Shown here in pieces: positions 15,143 to 23,805 of a stretch of DNA of 64,000 nucleotides; the stretch's first letter is position 1; each line of letters opens with the position of its first letter. Made by a program: the position numbers and the translations under genes. The notes below the pieces were generated by a model. The model saw only the letters and a program-made list of their open reading frames with translations, was not told the DNA's origin and ran no database searches. This DNA comes from JAGXTF01 sp044224315 (GTDB taxonomy: Bacteria > Bacteroidota > Bacteroidia > NS11-12g > UBA955), in the NCBI GenBank assembly GCA_044224315.1, contig JBGAKR010000001.1, positions 124,001 through 188,000 on the forward strand, written 5' to 3'.

Positions 15143-16324
15143 ATGCGCAAACTCATTTATTTACTGCCCCTGATTGGTCTTTTTCGTTGTTTTCAAACCC
15201 AGGCCCAACCCGGACCAAGAGCAGAAGCACGTTACAGACAATCTATTCCCATACCCCAAAATGTAGATTCTACCTGGGTGAAATCTTCTCCCATCATTGG
15301 CAAATTTTGTGCAAACCATCCATATACGCTGCTGATAAGGTTTACCCAACCGATTCTTAAAAACGACCAGGCAGATATGATTATTAAGGGGATTTCGAAC
15401 TATTTTTCAAAAGGCTATGCATTTAGCCCAGACGCCAAAATTCAACAAATTCCAACTGCACTGGTTTTACAAAAACAAGAATTCAATACACCAATTTATG
15501 AAGGGCTACAGGTGATAATCGACAGCAATAAAATTCAAAATCCAATTAGAATTATTACCGATAGGGGACAAACCACTGCAGATATTATTTTGGTAAATCA
15601 AAACAGTGAAATCATTTACAAATTTCTAAATTACAAAGGCGTTGGTGAGCAGCTCAGGCCCATGGAACGGCAGATTAAAGGCCTCTTTGGCGACACTATT
15701 GCATCGGTACATTATACCGCTGAAAATAATGCTGCACGCCCTGAAATAGGGAGTACTGCACCCGATTTTTACTACCAAAAGAATAAAAAAATCAGCGATT
15801 TAATTGGCAAAAAAAGCATCATTATTTCTTTCTACCCAGCTCCCTTTACCGGCAATTTGTATAGGAATGTGGTAGAACCAAAATACATAAGCGATGCGAA
15901 TAGTCAAACTGTCAAAACAGATAATAATAAAGACGATATTAAAGTAAAAAAATCACCGGGCAAGGCTTTAATGGGCGGATGTGGCGGGCAAGCCATATAT
16001 TTCGAAAATCTGGCATTTGGCTTGGGAACAACCTACTCGGCCGATCAAATTGTGGGTGATACCAATGCTGTATTTATTTATATTTCAGCATCCTCCTCAG
16101 AAATATTAAATAATTGGGAAAAATACCTTGGTACTAAAAAAATTATTTACAGCAATGATCCAAACAACTATACTTCGAGAAATTATGGCAGCTTTGATTA
16201 TAAGAATGGATATAATTATCGCAGCCTGATTATAGTAAATAAAGAGGGAAAAATAACCTATGCCAATTACAATTTAGGTGCTTATTTACCTTCTGCCAGT
16301 ATCTTAGAAAAATACCTGAAATAA
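15143..16324 (+). CDS. Secreted peroxiredoxin-like protein with an active-site-loop insertion
   Basis: From this ATG the protein has 393 residues with a signal peptide (about 1-22, ending QTQAQ). Residues 25-195 form an unassigned beta-rich domain. From about residue 200 the chain follows the AhpC/TSA peroxiredoxin pattern: GSTAPDFYYQ, then IISFYPAPFTG (227-237). In typical members FTGGC would follow at once. Here about 39 mostly polar, Lys-rich residues intervene before GGCGGQAIYFENL, which restores the peroxidatic-type Cys280. The second Cys of the usual CxxQxC is Ile. The C-terminal YRSLIIVNKEGKITYANYNL matches the last peroxiredoxin strands. It may be a peroxidase with altered cycling, or a structural relative. 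Confidence 0.6.
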   Translation: MRKLIYLLPLIGLFRCFQTQAQPGPRAEARYRQSIPIPQNVDSTWVKSSPIIGKFCANHPYTLLIRFTQPILKNDQADMIIKGISNYFSKGYAFSPDAKIQQIPTALVLQKQEFNTPIYEGLQVIIDSNKIQNPIRIITDRGQTTADIILVNQNSEIIYKFLNYKGVGEQLRPMERQIKGLFGDTIASVHYTAENNAARPEIGSTAPDFYYQKNKKISDLIGKKSIIISFYPAPFTGNLYRNVVEPKYISDANSQTVKTDNNKDDIKVKKSPGKALMGGCGGQAIYFENLAFGLGTTYSADQIVGDTNAVFIYISASSSEILNNWEKYLGTKKIIYSNDPNNYTSRNYGSFDYKNGYNYRSLIIVNKEGKITYANYNLGAYLPSASILEKYLK

Positions 16325-16325
16325 A

Positions 16326-17006
16326 TTAAAACAAAAACGCAAAATCCAAATTCCAAGCGCCAATGTATTTTCCGGTTCCGGTTTTGGGTAAATTATCGGG
16401 TAAATAAAAATTGTTATTCATATTTAGTAACGACATGCGAAAAAGCACCTGCCAACCCGCAATCGGACCCCGTTTCTGGTAGCCTATTATGCCCTGTAAA
16501 TCGATGGGATGTAAGGGTAATTTTTTCCAGGTTTGCAAATAATTTTCGCGCTGCGCCGGAATTTTATCTTCACCAATATATACAATGGATCTGAGTATAT
16601 AGCTGCCTGTTGCTCCAACCTGCAGGGTTTTATAAAAACCGGGTTTGAGCCTACCCAAACGAATATTTAAAAGCAATGGAATATCGGTGGTTATCAGGCC
16701 AATTTTAGTGTAAGCTGTATTGCCACTGTCGCTGTTATTGAAATTACTTCCGCGAAAACGGGCCTCTAGTCCGGTTTGCCAGTTTAACCGTGCATTGGTG
16801 TCTTTGCCATGAAAAAACAATCCTGCATTAAAACCCATTAAGGGACGGGGATTTTTTAATTCGCCACCATACATGCTGCCCATTCCCAATCCCAGTTTCA
16901 GGCCCAGATTTAAGCGGTCTTTCACCTCATCTTCCGACCATTGCTGGGCCCTAAGGGGTGCTCCCACTAAGCCTGCAAATAGCACTATAATAAACAGTCT
17001 TCTCAT
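16326..17006 (-). CDS. Outer-membrane beta-barrel protein (PorT-like)
   Basis: A 226-residue protein with a signal peptide (about 1-20, ending LRAQQ) and alternating hydrophobic/polar strands: LGLKLGLGMGSMYGGEL, then LMGFNAGLFFHG, and a terminal aromatic residue (LDFAFLF). This fits the 8- to 10-strand porin-like barrels grouped as PorT-like or outer-membrane beta-barrel domain proteins in Bacteroidota. Its start overlaps the hscA stop by 4 bp, so it is co-transcribed with a cytoplasmic chaperone gene; a functional link is not obvious. Confidence 0.6.
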   Translation of the reverse strand: MRRLFIIVLFAGLVGAPLRAQQWSEDEVKDRLNLGLKLGLGMGSMYGGELKNPRPLMGFNAGLFFHGKDTNARLNWQTGLEARFRGSNFNNSDSGNTAYTKIGLITTDIPLLLNIRLGRLKPGFYKTLQVGATGSYILRSIVYIGEDKIPAQRENYLQTWKKLPLHPIDLQGIIGYQKRGPIAGWQVLFRMSLLNMNNNFYLPDNLPKTGTGKYIGAWNLDFAFLF

Positions 17007-18892
17007 TCGTTTATATTGGTTCCTTTTAGCGCAGTTCCAATTGCAATGTCCATTAATCGTTCTGCAAACGGACGTGTATAATCATTTAACGCATCCAGGG
17101 CCGATAATATTTCATTGCGGTTTCCTTCAGCTATTTTGACACGCAAAAGGGCAATTCGGTTGCCTGTTTCAGTAATTTCAGCCTCGCTTAACAAATTTTG
17201 GTTTTTCTCTATAAACCTTTCTGCTGTATATGCAAGCTGTTCGCCTTCGGTTTTGGCCTCTACCAACATGCGCGCCTCCAAATCCTGTTTGGCATGTTGC
17301 AGGCTCTCCAACAGCATAGCCTCTACCATATTGTCTGTAAGTCCATACTGTGGTTTTACCTCTATTTCCTGTTTTACCCCGCTGCGCAATTCAGAGGCAC
17401 TTACTTTTAAAATGCCATCGGCATCGAGCATAAAACCAATCTCAATTTTGGGCAAACCCGCAGGCATGGCCGGTATTCCGCGCAGAATAAATTCGGCCAA
17501 CTTGCGGTTTTCTGCTACCAACTCACGTTCGCCCTGAAATACATTCACTTTCAGATTTACCTGCCCGTCTACCGAGGTTGTATACTGCCTGGCTGCCCTA
17601 ACAGGTATGCGGCTGTTGCGGGTAATAATGGTATCCATAAGTCCGCCTACAGTTTCAATTCCCAAACTCAATGGGGTAACATCCATAAGCAAAATATCGC
17701 GGCGGTTACCGGCTAGTATATCCGCCTCTACCGCAGCACCCAGAGCTACCACCTCATCCGGATTCAAGGAATCGTCGAGTTTTACGCCGGGAAATATTTC
17801 AGCCAGGCGGGTTTTAACCAGCGGAATGCGGGTACTTCCGCCCACCAGCACTACTTCGTCTATATCCAAGGCCGTTTTTTCGGCATCCTTCAATGCACTT
17901 TGTATGCTATTTATTGTACGGTTTAGTATCGGGTCGATTAATTCACAAAAAGTTTCATAATCAAGGTTGCAAGTAAGTGTGGCTTGCGGCAATTCCAGTG
18001 TTTCTGAAAAAGTCCCAACCGCTGAGCACACCGATTTTTTAGCTTTTTCGGCCATTAAACGCAATGCCTGATTTTGGGATAAACCCAAACCCGACGCCTC
18101 CAAACCTGCCTGCGCCAGCCAATACAGGGCAATGGCCCGGTCGAAATCATCCCCACCCAGGTAGGTATCACCGTGGGTAGAGAGTACATCAAATATTCCA
18201 TTCTCAATCTGAAGTATGGATACATCAAATGTGCCTCCCCCAAGATCGTACACCGCTATGGTGCGTTTTTCATCGGGATTGAGGCCTATTCCATACGCCA
18301 GACTGGCGGCGGTTGGTTCATTCACTATACGCAGTACTTCCAATCCAGCTATTTTACCCGCATCGCGGGTGGCCTGACGCTGGTTGTCGTTGAAATAGGC
18401 CGGCACTGTAATCACCGCTTTTGTAATGGTTTGGCCGATTTCAGCTTCAGCCTGGCGCTTAAGTTCTGCCAATATATAGGCACTCAGTTCAATTGGGGTG
18501 TAATATTTGCCATTTACCTCTACGCGCACCAATTGCTCGTTTTGCTCATCCACAATGCGGTAGGTAAGAAATTCGGCATGGGGAGCTACGTCCTTATAGC
18601 TTCGGCCCAGCAAGCGTTTTACGCTAAAGATGGTGGTTTCGGGTTGGGTAATCAGGGCGTTTTTGGCTATTTCACCAACCCTGGGCATGCCTTGGGCATC
18701 TATATGGATGATGCTGGGAACAATCACCGATCCGGCTTTGCCCAAGGTTTCGGGCTTGCCAGTTTGCGGGTTTACACGGGCTACCAAACTGTTGGTGGTG
18801 CCCAAATCTATCCCCACTACAATTTCCGCATTTGGCGGGTTGCCGCTTTCTTCCAGTACCCCCGATTTAATATTGATTGCTATTTTTGCCAT
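17003..18892 (-). CDS. hscA: Hsp70-family Fe-S cluster assembly chaperone HscA
   Basis: The 629-residue Hsp70 protein begins MAKIAINIKSG, has about 25 residues before the ATPase start VVGIDLGTTNSLVA, and shows the phosphate-binding loop VYDLGGGTFDVSIL and VLVGGSTRIPLVK. The peptide-binding domain (DVTPLSLGIETVGG) follows, with a short helical lid. The N-terminal lead and the short C-terminus lacking the DnaK tail favour HscA, which hands clusters from the IscU scaffold using the co-chaperone HscB. No hscB, iscU or iscS is adjacent. Nfu, another cluster carrier, is encoded at 43.2 kb. Confidence 0.88.
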   Translation of the reverse strand: MAKIAINIKSGVLEESGNPPNAEIVVGIDLGTTNSLVARVNPQTGKPETLGKAGSVIVPSIIHIDAQGMPRVGEIAKNALITQPETTIFSVKRLLGRSYKDVAPHAEFLTYRIVDEQNEQLVRVEVNGKYYTPIELSAYILAELKRQAEAEIGQTITKAVITVPAYFNDNQRQATRDAGKIAGLEVLRIVNEPTAASLAYGIGLNPDEKRTIAVYDLGGGTFDVSILQIENGIFDVLSTHGDTYLGGDDFDRAIALYWLAQAGLEASGLGLSQNQALRLMAEKAKKSVCSAVGTFSETLELPQATLTCNLDYETFCELIDPILNRTINSIQSALKDAEKTALDIDEVVLVGGSTRIPLVKTRLAEIFPGVKLDDSLNPDEVVALGAAVEADILAGNRRDILLMDVTPLSLGIETVGGLMDTIITRNSRIPVRAARQYTTSVDGQVNLKVNVFQGERELVAENRKLAEFILRGIPAMPAGLPKIEIGFMLDADGILKVSASELRSGVKQEIEVKPQYGLTDNMVEAMLLESLQHAKQDLEARMLVEAKTEGEQLAYTAERFIEKNQNLLSEAEITETGNRIALLRVKIAEGNRNEILSALDALNDYTRPFAERLMDIAIGTALKGTNINE

Positions 18893-18933
18893 GAAACCCT
18901 ACTCCTGCTGTGCGGTTTTAGCCGCTACGGTTG

Positions 18934-18941
18934 CAAAATTA
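18934..18941 (-). promoter_or_regulatory. Candidate -7 element of hscA
   Basis: The minus strand reads TAATTTTG followed by CAACC, 41 nt before the start codon. Confidence 0.5.
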
Positions 18942-19061
18942 CCCAATACGCCGCACATTCCGTCTGCCTTAATTTTCCAACGGATTGGACATTTCGTCAA
19001 ACCTTACTTAATTTTGACATACAAAACCCAGGTCTATAGGTAAATTGCCATGGTGCAGGCC

Positions 19062-19069
19062 TAATTTTG
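19062..19069 (+). promoter_or_regulatory. Candidate -7 element of the heme locus
   Basis: TAATTTTG with a TTG 14 bp upstream (19045-19047), 19 nt before the ATG of the first HmuY-like gene. I saw no obvious Fur-type palindrome in the 190 bp upstream, but this was only an eye scan. Confidence 0.45.
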
Positions 19070-19088
19070 CACACTCAAAACACCCGAA

Positions 19089-20414
19089 ATGAAAAAAATA
19101 TACTTCCTCCTAATGTCTGCAGCACTGATCAGCGCCCCAGCTGTTACAGCACAGACTCTTAAATTAGACTCCGCCACTATGGGCGCAGGTTATGCCAACC
19201 AGATTTTCTACGACATGAAAAACGGGAATGTTGGATCGGCCCTCGTTTCAAATTGGGACATTGCACATACCACCGACCCCCGAAGTGCCTGTATTCGTGC
19301 CAATCACATGAATGGTATTGAAATCATGGCTTATCCAAAAAATGGCACAGCCGGCTGGGCTTCTTTTGATACTACCGGTTGGAAAACCTGGCGCAAACGC
19401 TTCAATGACTTGCATATTCATGATTTTGGTGCTTTTTCGCAAGTTTCAAACCATCCTAAATATGATTGGGCAACCTATGATGCAAACACCCATGTTTTAA
19501 ATGGCGATTCTTTGTACTTAATTGCCTGGAGCAACGGTATGGGCGGATATACCAAATTTCTGAAATTCTGGCCGGTTAAACAACCTACCACCACCGATTT
19601 GATTTTCAAATACGCCAATGTGGATGGTAGCAACGAGGTAACCGATACCCTTTACCAAAGTGCAGCCAATAACCAAAACTACAAATACTACAGCTTCGCC
19701 ACCAAAGCAAAACCTGTGCGCGAACCTGCCAAAAATACCTGGGACATTACCTTTAACCGCTACTACGAGCCCCAATACGATCCGGGTTCTGGCAAAGTTA
19801 TCCCTTACCCCACCATGGGTGTTGAAAGCAATAACGGCACCAACGGTACCCGCATTGCACGCCTTATAGGTCCTTCTTTTGCCACTGTTCTGGCAGATTC
19901 TCACGATTTGGCCCGCAAAAACTACCCCACCAACTTTAAAGTAGACCTTACCGCCATTGGAAGCAACTGGAAAAAATATGACCAGCCGAACAATAAATAC
20001 CTGATGAAGGATACCCAAAGCTACATCATTAAAAGTGTTCGCAGCTCTGATACCAGCTACTGGCTCATCCATTTCACCGGTTTTACCGGCGGTTCTCAGG
20101 GTAAAACCCTATTTAATTTGCTTCAACTGCGCGGCAACAATGTGTCTGTAAAAAATGCCCAAATCGGTTCGTTGAATGTGTTCCCAAATCCGGCCAGCCA
20201 AATGCTTTACATTAGCCTTGAAAATACCCAAATAACCAAAGCTACTGTAAGCCTAAACACCCTCAATGGCGCCACCCTGCGCACCATGAATGTAAATGGA
20301 CTTTCAGATTTTAATGCCCTGAATATGCCACTTACTGGCATTGCTCCTGGTGTATATCTGATTTCCATACAATCCGGAGACAATGCAGTTTCCCAAAAAG
20401 TAATTATCCAATAA
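19089..20414 (+). CDS. HmuY-like secreted protein with T9SS sorting domain
   Basis: The 441-residue protein has a signal peptide (1-21, ending VTAQ). Two related halves follow, each with a Trp-Asp-Ile strand (NWDIAH near residue 58, NTWDITFNRYY near 221), the pattern of HmuY-type heme-binding domains. The C-terminal about 75 residues, starting near SLNVFPNPASQMLYISL, are a type A T9SS sorting domain that directs surface attachment or release. It shares many aligned residues with the lipoprotein at 22718-23761, and a TonB-dependent heme-type receptor is encoded between them. I infer a surface or released heme-capturing protein. The heme ligands cannot be confirmed by eye. Confidence 0.75.
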   Translation: MKKIYFLLMSAALISAPAVTAQTLKLDSATMGAGYANQIFYDMKNGNVGSALVSNWDIAHTTDPRSACIRANHMNGIEIMAYPKNGTAGWASFDTTGWKTWRKRFNDLHIHDFGAFSQVSNHPKYDWATYDANTHVLNGDSLYLIAWSNGMGGYTKFLKFWPVKQPTTTDLIFKYANVDGSNEVTDTLYQSAANNQNYKYYSFATKAKPVREPAKNTWDITFNRYYEPQYDPGSGKVIPYPTMGVESNNGTNGTRIARLIGPSFATVLADSHDLARKNYPTNFKVDLTAIGSNWKKYDQPNNKYLMKDTQSYIIKSVRSSDTSYWLIHFTGFTGGSQGKTLFNLLQLRGNNVSVKNAQIGSLNVFPNPASQMLYISLENTQITKATVSLNTLNGATLRTMNVNGLSDFNALNMPLTGIAPGVYLISIQSGDNAVSQKVIIQ

Positions 20415-20432
20415 AATTAACCGGTCTCCGCA

Positions 20433-22721
20433 TTGAGCAATTCTCGTCTATATTTCTTCCTGATTGCAGCCTTGTGCGCATGGTCGGGCCTTTTGGCTCA
20501 AACCCAGCCGCGTACGGTTACCATTACAGACGAGGATTATCATAAACCCGTAACCGGGGCGGAAGTAACCGCTGATTTCAGTCCGGATGGCCCTGTTATT
20601 ACCGGCTTTACCGATAGTAACGGGGTCTTCCGGTTTAATCATAATGGTGCCTTTAAGCTGGTAATTCCTGCCGGCGAAAATTTTAATTATTTCGGCACCG
20701 AAAAACTCTATACCGCTATGGATATTGACATCCACATAGAGGTAAAAACCCGCGATGGCCATGTAAATCCGGTAACGATCACTGTGCCCGGCGGACCGCG
20801 CCCCATAACCAAAAGCCCCTATAATGTGCAGGTTATTACCCGCGAGAAAATAGAACGAATGGGAGCCCAAAACCTGAGCGAAGTGCTGCAAAATGAAACC
20901 AGCATTCAATTAGGGCAAGACCAGGTGTTGGGAGCAAGCGCCGTAATGCAGGGAATAGGTGGCCAGGATATAAAAATACTGGTAAACGGAATTCCACTGA
21001 TTGGCAGGGTAAATGGCAATATTGATGTGTCGCAGGTACCTGTTTCAAATATCGAGCAAATTGAGATTATCCAAGGGCCGATGAGTGTAATTTACGGCAC
21101 CGATGCATTGGGCGGAGTAATCAATATCATTACCAAAAACCCTACCGGACGCAAGCTTTCGGGCCGCGCTACTACTTATGTAGACAACCTGTCCAACTAT
21201 AATTTTGATGCCAACCTCAATACCCGCATCAATAAACATACTCCGTTAACTTTCAACTTTGGCCGCAACTTTTTTACCGGAGTTGATTTTGATACCAATA
21301 CCCGTGTGATAGACTGGAAACCCAAAACCAAGTATTTTGGTGATGCCTCCATCTTTTTTAAGCACGAAAAATCAAGCCACCGCATTACGTCTTCTTTTTT
21401 TCACGAAAAACTTACCGATCGAAGCGATGCGGAATATAACCTCAGCACAATTGTAGGCTACAACAGCTATTACTATACCACGCGTTGGGACAACAGCGCA
21501 CACAGCGTTTTTAAAATAAACAAATCCAGCCGCTTTGAATGGCAAAACGCATACAACCAGTATGTGAGAGCCAAGTCTACCATTAAACGCAATCTGGTTA
21601 CCGGCGATGAAAAACCCTATCGCCCCGAAGACCAGGATACCACTACCTTTAGTTTTTTCAACTCCAGGGGTATTTACAGCAAATACCTCGATGCTGCCAA
21701 AATCAATTGGATAGCGGGGTACGACTTTGCACAAGAACACGGCTTAGGCAAACGCATTCCGGTAAACAATCCCGGCATTACCGATGTAGCCATGTTTGGC
21801 TCGTTTGAATATGCCCCCAACAAAACCTGGGAATTGCGTCCCAGCCTGCGTATGCTTTACAACAGCCGCTTTGGCGACCCCACTTTTGAAAGCCTTTTTG
21901 GCAATCACCTCAAAATTGCCCCGCTGATTCCCAGTATGCAGGTAAAATACAATTTATCTGAACACCTTTCTTTCCGTGGATCTTACTCCAAGGGTTTCAG
22001 AGCCCCCAGCCTGAAAGAGTTGTTTTTCTACTTTGTAGATGTAAACCATAATGTACACGGCAATGAAAACCTCAAAGCCGAAACGGCAGATAATTATATC
22101 CTGTCATTCGATTACCGCCACAAATTGCCCAAAGGAATGGGCACGGTATTTGGATTCTCGTTGTACAACAACATGATAAAGAACAAAATCAGCCTGGCCT
22201 TGTCCGACGCGAAAACCAACCTATATACATACATCAATGTAGGTAGGTTCCGTTCACAAGGTTTGAACATAAATTTTGAATTCTTTACCCCCAAATTTAC
22301 CTGGAATTTCAACAGTACTTTCCTAAACGTAATGGACTTGCTGCAGCAAGCCGATACCTTTAACCAAAAATACTACCTCAACGGGCAGGTAACCATGAAC
22401 TTTAGCTATAAGTTGCCCCGCCGCCTGATGAATGTAAGTTTGTTTAGCCGCTACACCAGCCCCACCAATGGCTATACCGAAAACAAAGAACGCTATGTAA
22501 TCCAGGGTTACTACCTGATGGATTTAACCGTTCAAAAACGATTCAGAAAACTCCCCCTGAACATCAATGCAGGGGTTAAAAATATATTGGGTGTTACTAC
22601 AGTAAACAGCACCCGTTCCACCAGTTCAAATCCACATTCTCAGGATGGGTTTAACATATTCATTACCCCCGGCAGAACGGTTTTTCTGCAATTAACCTAT
22701 AATCTTAGTGCGTTAAAGTGA
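20433..22721 (+). CDS. TonB-dependent outer-membrane receptor, heme type
   Basis: The 762-residue receptor has a signal peptide (about 1-22), an N-terminal Ig-like domain (VTITDEDYHKPVTGAEVTAD) common in Bacteroidota receptors, and a plug domain (SPYNVQVITREKIERMG to GTDALGGVINIITK). A 22-strand barrel follows. A FRAP box at 522-525, His539 and His542, and NENL at 544-547 reproduce the FRAP-His-NPNL arrangement of heme receptors such as HemR and HmuR. HmuY-like genes on both sides support heme import. The start is TTG at 20433, 18 bp after the previous stop; no ATG is available before the signal peptide. The next gene overlaps its stop. Confidence 0.87.
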   Translation: MSNSRLYFFLIAALCAWSGLLAQTQPRTVTITDEDYHKPVTGAEVTADFSPDGPVITGFTDSNGVFRFNHNGAFKLVIPAGENFNYFGTEKLYTAMDIDIHIEVKTRDGHVNPVTITVPGGPRPITKSPYNVQVITREKIERMGAQNLSEVLQNETSIQLGQDQVLGASAVMQGIGGQDIKILVNGIPLIGRVNGNIDVSQVPVSNIEQIEIIQGPMSVIYGTDALGGVINIITKNPTGRKLSGRATTYVDNLSNYNFDANLNTRINKHTPLTFNFGRNFFTGVDFDTNTRVIDWKPKTKYFGDASIFFKHEKSSHRITSSFFHEKLTDRSDAEYNLSTIVGYNSYYYTTRWDNSAHSVFKINKSSRFEWQNAYNQYVRAKSTIKRNLVTGDEKPYRPEDQDTTTFSFFNSRGIYSKYLDAAKINWIAGYDFAQEHGLGKRIPVNNPGITDVAMFGSFEYAPNKTWELRPSLRMLYNSRFGDPTFESLFGNHLKIAPLIPSMQVKYNLSEHLSFRGSYSKGFRAPSLKELFFYFVDVNHNVHGNENLKAETADNYILSFDYRHKLPKGMGTVFGFSLYNNMIKNKISLALSDAKTNLYTYINVGRFRSQGLNINFEFFTPKFTWNFNSTFLNVMDLLQQADTFNQKYYLNGQVTMNFSYKLPRRLMNVSLFSRYTSPTNGYTENKERYVIQGYYLMDLTVQKRFRKLPLNINAGVKNILGVTTVNSTRSTSSNPHSQDGFNIFITPGRTVFLQLTYNLSALK

Positions 22722-23761
22722 AAAAATATAGTCTCTTTTTAGCCTCCCTGGTTCTTCTTTTACTGGCTTCATGTGAAAAGCCCGAAAAAAAGTACGTGTT
22801 ACCTCCCTTGCCTGCAGGGATACAAACCCAAATATTTTCGCTGGGTGATAATTACGAAAATCAAATCTGGTTTAGCATTGCCAACCAAAAAACCTGGGTA
22901 AACAGTCACGAGTGCTGGGAAATAGCCTTTGGCAGTGATGCAGGAAGCAATGTGCAACTCAATTGCGGGATAAATGGCGATGTAGCTGCCACCAAAATTG
23001 AGCCCAACAAACTCGCCTCAATTACTGCCGATTATTTGAATTCACTGCCCGATAGTGCCTGGCATGTTGACAATCCCAGCGGTGAGGCCGATTCACAAGT
23101 ATTCAATGGCTGGTTTGTAAGAAAAACTTTAGGCAGCGACAGTGGACGGGATCTTGTGTATGTAATACGCCGCGGACCCGCATCCATGGCGCCACAGCAA
23201 TACCTGTATATTCAACTTGTTTCCAGGGTTGGCGGTGTGTACCACATTAAATGGAAATATATGTTTAATGCCACTGCGCAACTGCACGATGTGTATATTC
23301 CTACCAATCCGGATTATAACTATACCTATTACAATTTCGGTTCAGAAAGCATTGTAAATAACGAACCTACAACCAATACCGAGTGGGATATTGTGTTTAC
23401 TACCTACCGCAAATACATACCCGATCCAACCAATGGCAATAAACCCTATCCATACACTTTGCGCGGAGTGCTCTCAAACCATAATGGAGTAAAGGTTTAC
23501 GATGTGCCCAATGTGGGGCTGAATACCTGGAACCAGATTGATTTAAACTATGCAAAAGGCATTGTTTATAGTCCGTTTTACGACGAAATAGGATACGATT
23601 GGAAAATCTGGAATATGTCTGCCAATAAATATACCATGGCAAACAAGATATTTGTTGTTAAGGATGTAAAAGACAATTATTTCAAATTGAAATTTGTAGA
23701 CTTTTACGACGATAATGGTAAAAAAGGCTATCCTAAAATGGCTTGGGAACTATTAAAATAA
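22718..23761 (+). CDS. HmuY-family heme-binding lipoprotein
   Basis: The 347-residue lipoprotein (LVLLLLASC, Cys at 19) contains two related halves like the protein encoded at 19089. The second half (TNTEWDIVFTTYRKY, PYPYTLRGVLSN, KFVDFYDDNGKKGYPKMAWE) is the classic HmuY pattern. HmuY is the surface lipoprotein that strips heme from host or free hemoproteins for the receptor HmuR in Porphyromonas. The start codon is GTG and overlaps the receptor stop by 4 bp, so translation is coupled. Here it probably works with the receptor just upstream. Confidence 0.82.
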   Translation: MKKYSLFLASLVLLLLASCEKPEKKYVLPPLPAGIQTQIFSLGDNYENQIWFSIANQKTWVNSHECWEIAFGSDAGSNVQLNCGINGDVAATKIEPNKLASITADYLNSLPDSAWHVDNPSGEADSQVFNGWFVRKTLGSDSGRDLVYVIRRGPASMAPQQYLYIQLVSRVGGVYHIKWKYMFNATAQLHDVYIPTNPDYNYTYYNFGSESIVNNEPTTNTEWDIVFTTYRKYIPDPTNGNKPYPYTLRGVLSNHNGVKVYDVPNVGLNTWNQIDLNYAKGIVYSPFYDEIGYDWKIWNMSANKYTMANKIFVVKDVKDNYFKLKFVDFYDDNGKKGYPKMAWELLK

Positions 23762-23783
23762 CAGTCGTTTGGGCTTAAAACCC

Positions 23784-23791
23784 TAATTTTG
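23784..23791 (+). promoter_or_regulatory. Candidate -7 element of the PD40 lipoprotein gene
   Basis: TAATTTTG followed by CAACCC, with TTG 12 bp upstream (23769-23771) and the ATG 14 nt downstream. The gene may therefore be transcribed apart from the heme genes. Confidence 0.45.
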
Positions 23792-23805
23792 CAACCCGTT
23801 TCAAC

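Noticed and set aside
18173..19043. Long plus-strand frames opposite hscA
   Set aside because: Reverse-strand shadow of a highly conserved Hsp70 gene; translations lack domain motifs.
19518..20072. Minus-strand frame opposite the HmuY-like gene
   Set aside because: Shadow frame with no start or promoter signal; the plus-strand product is well supported.
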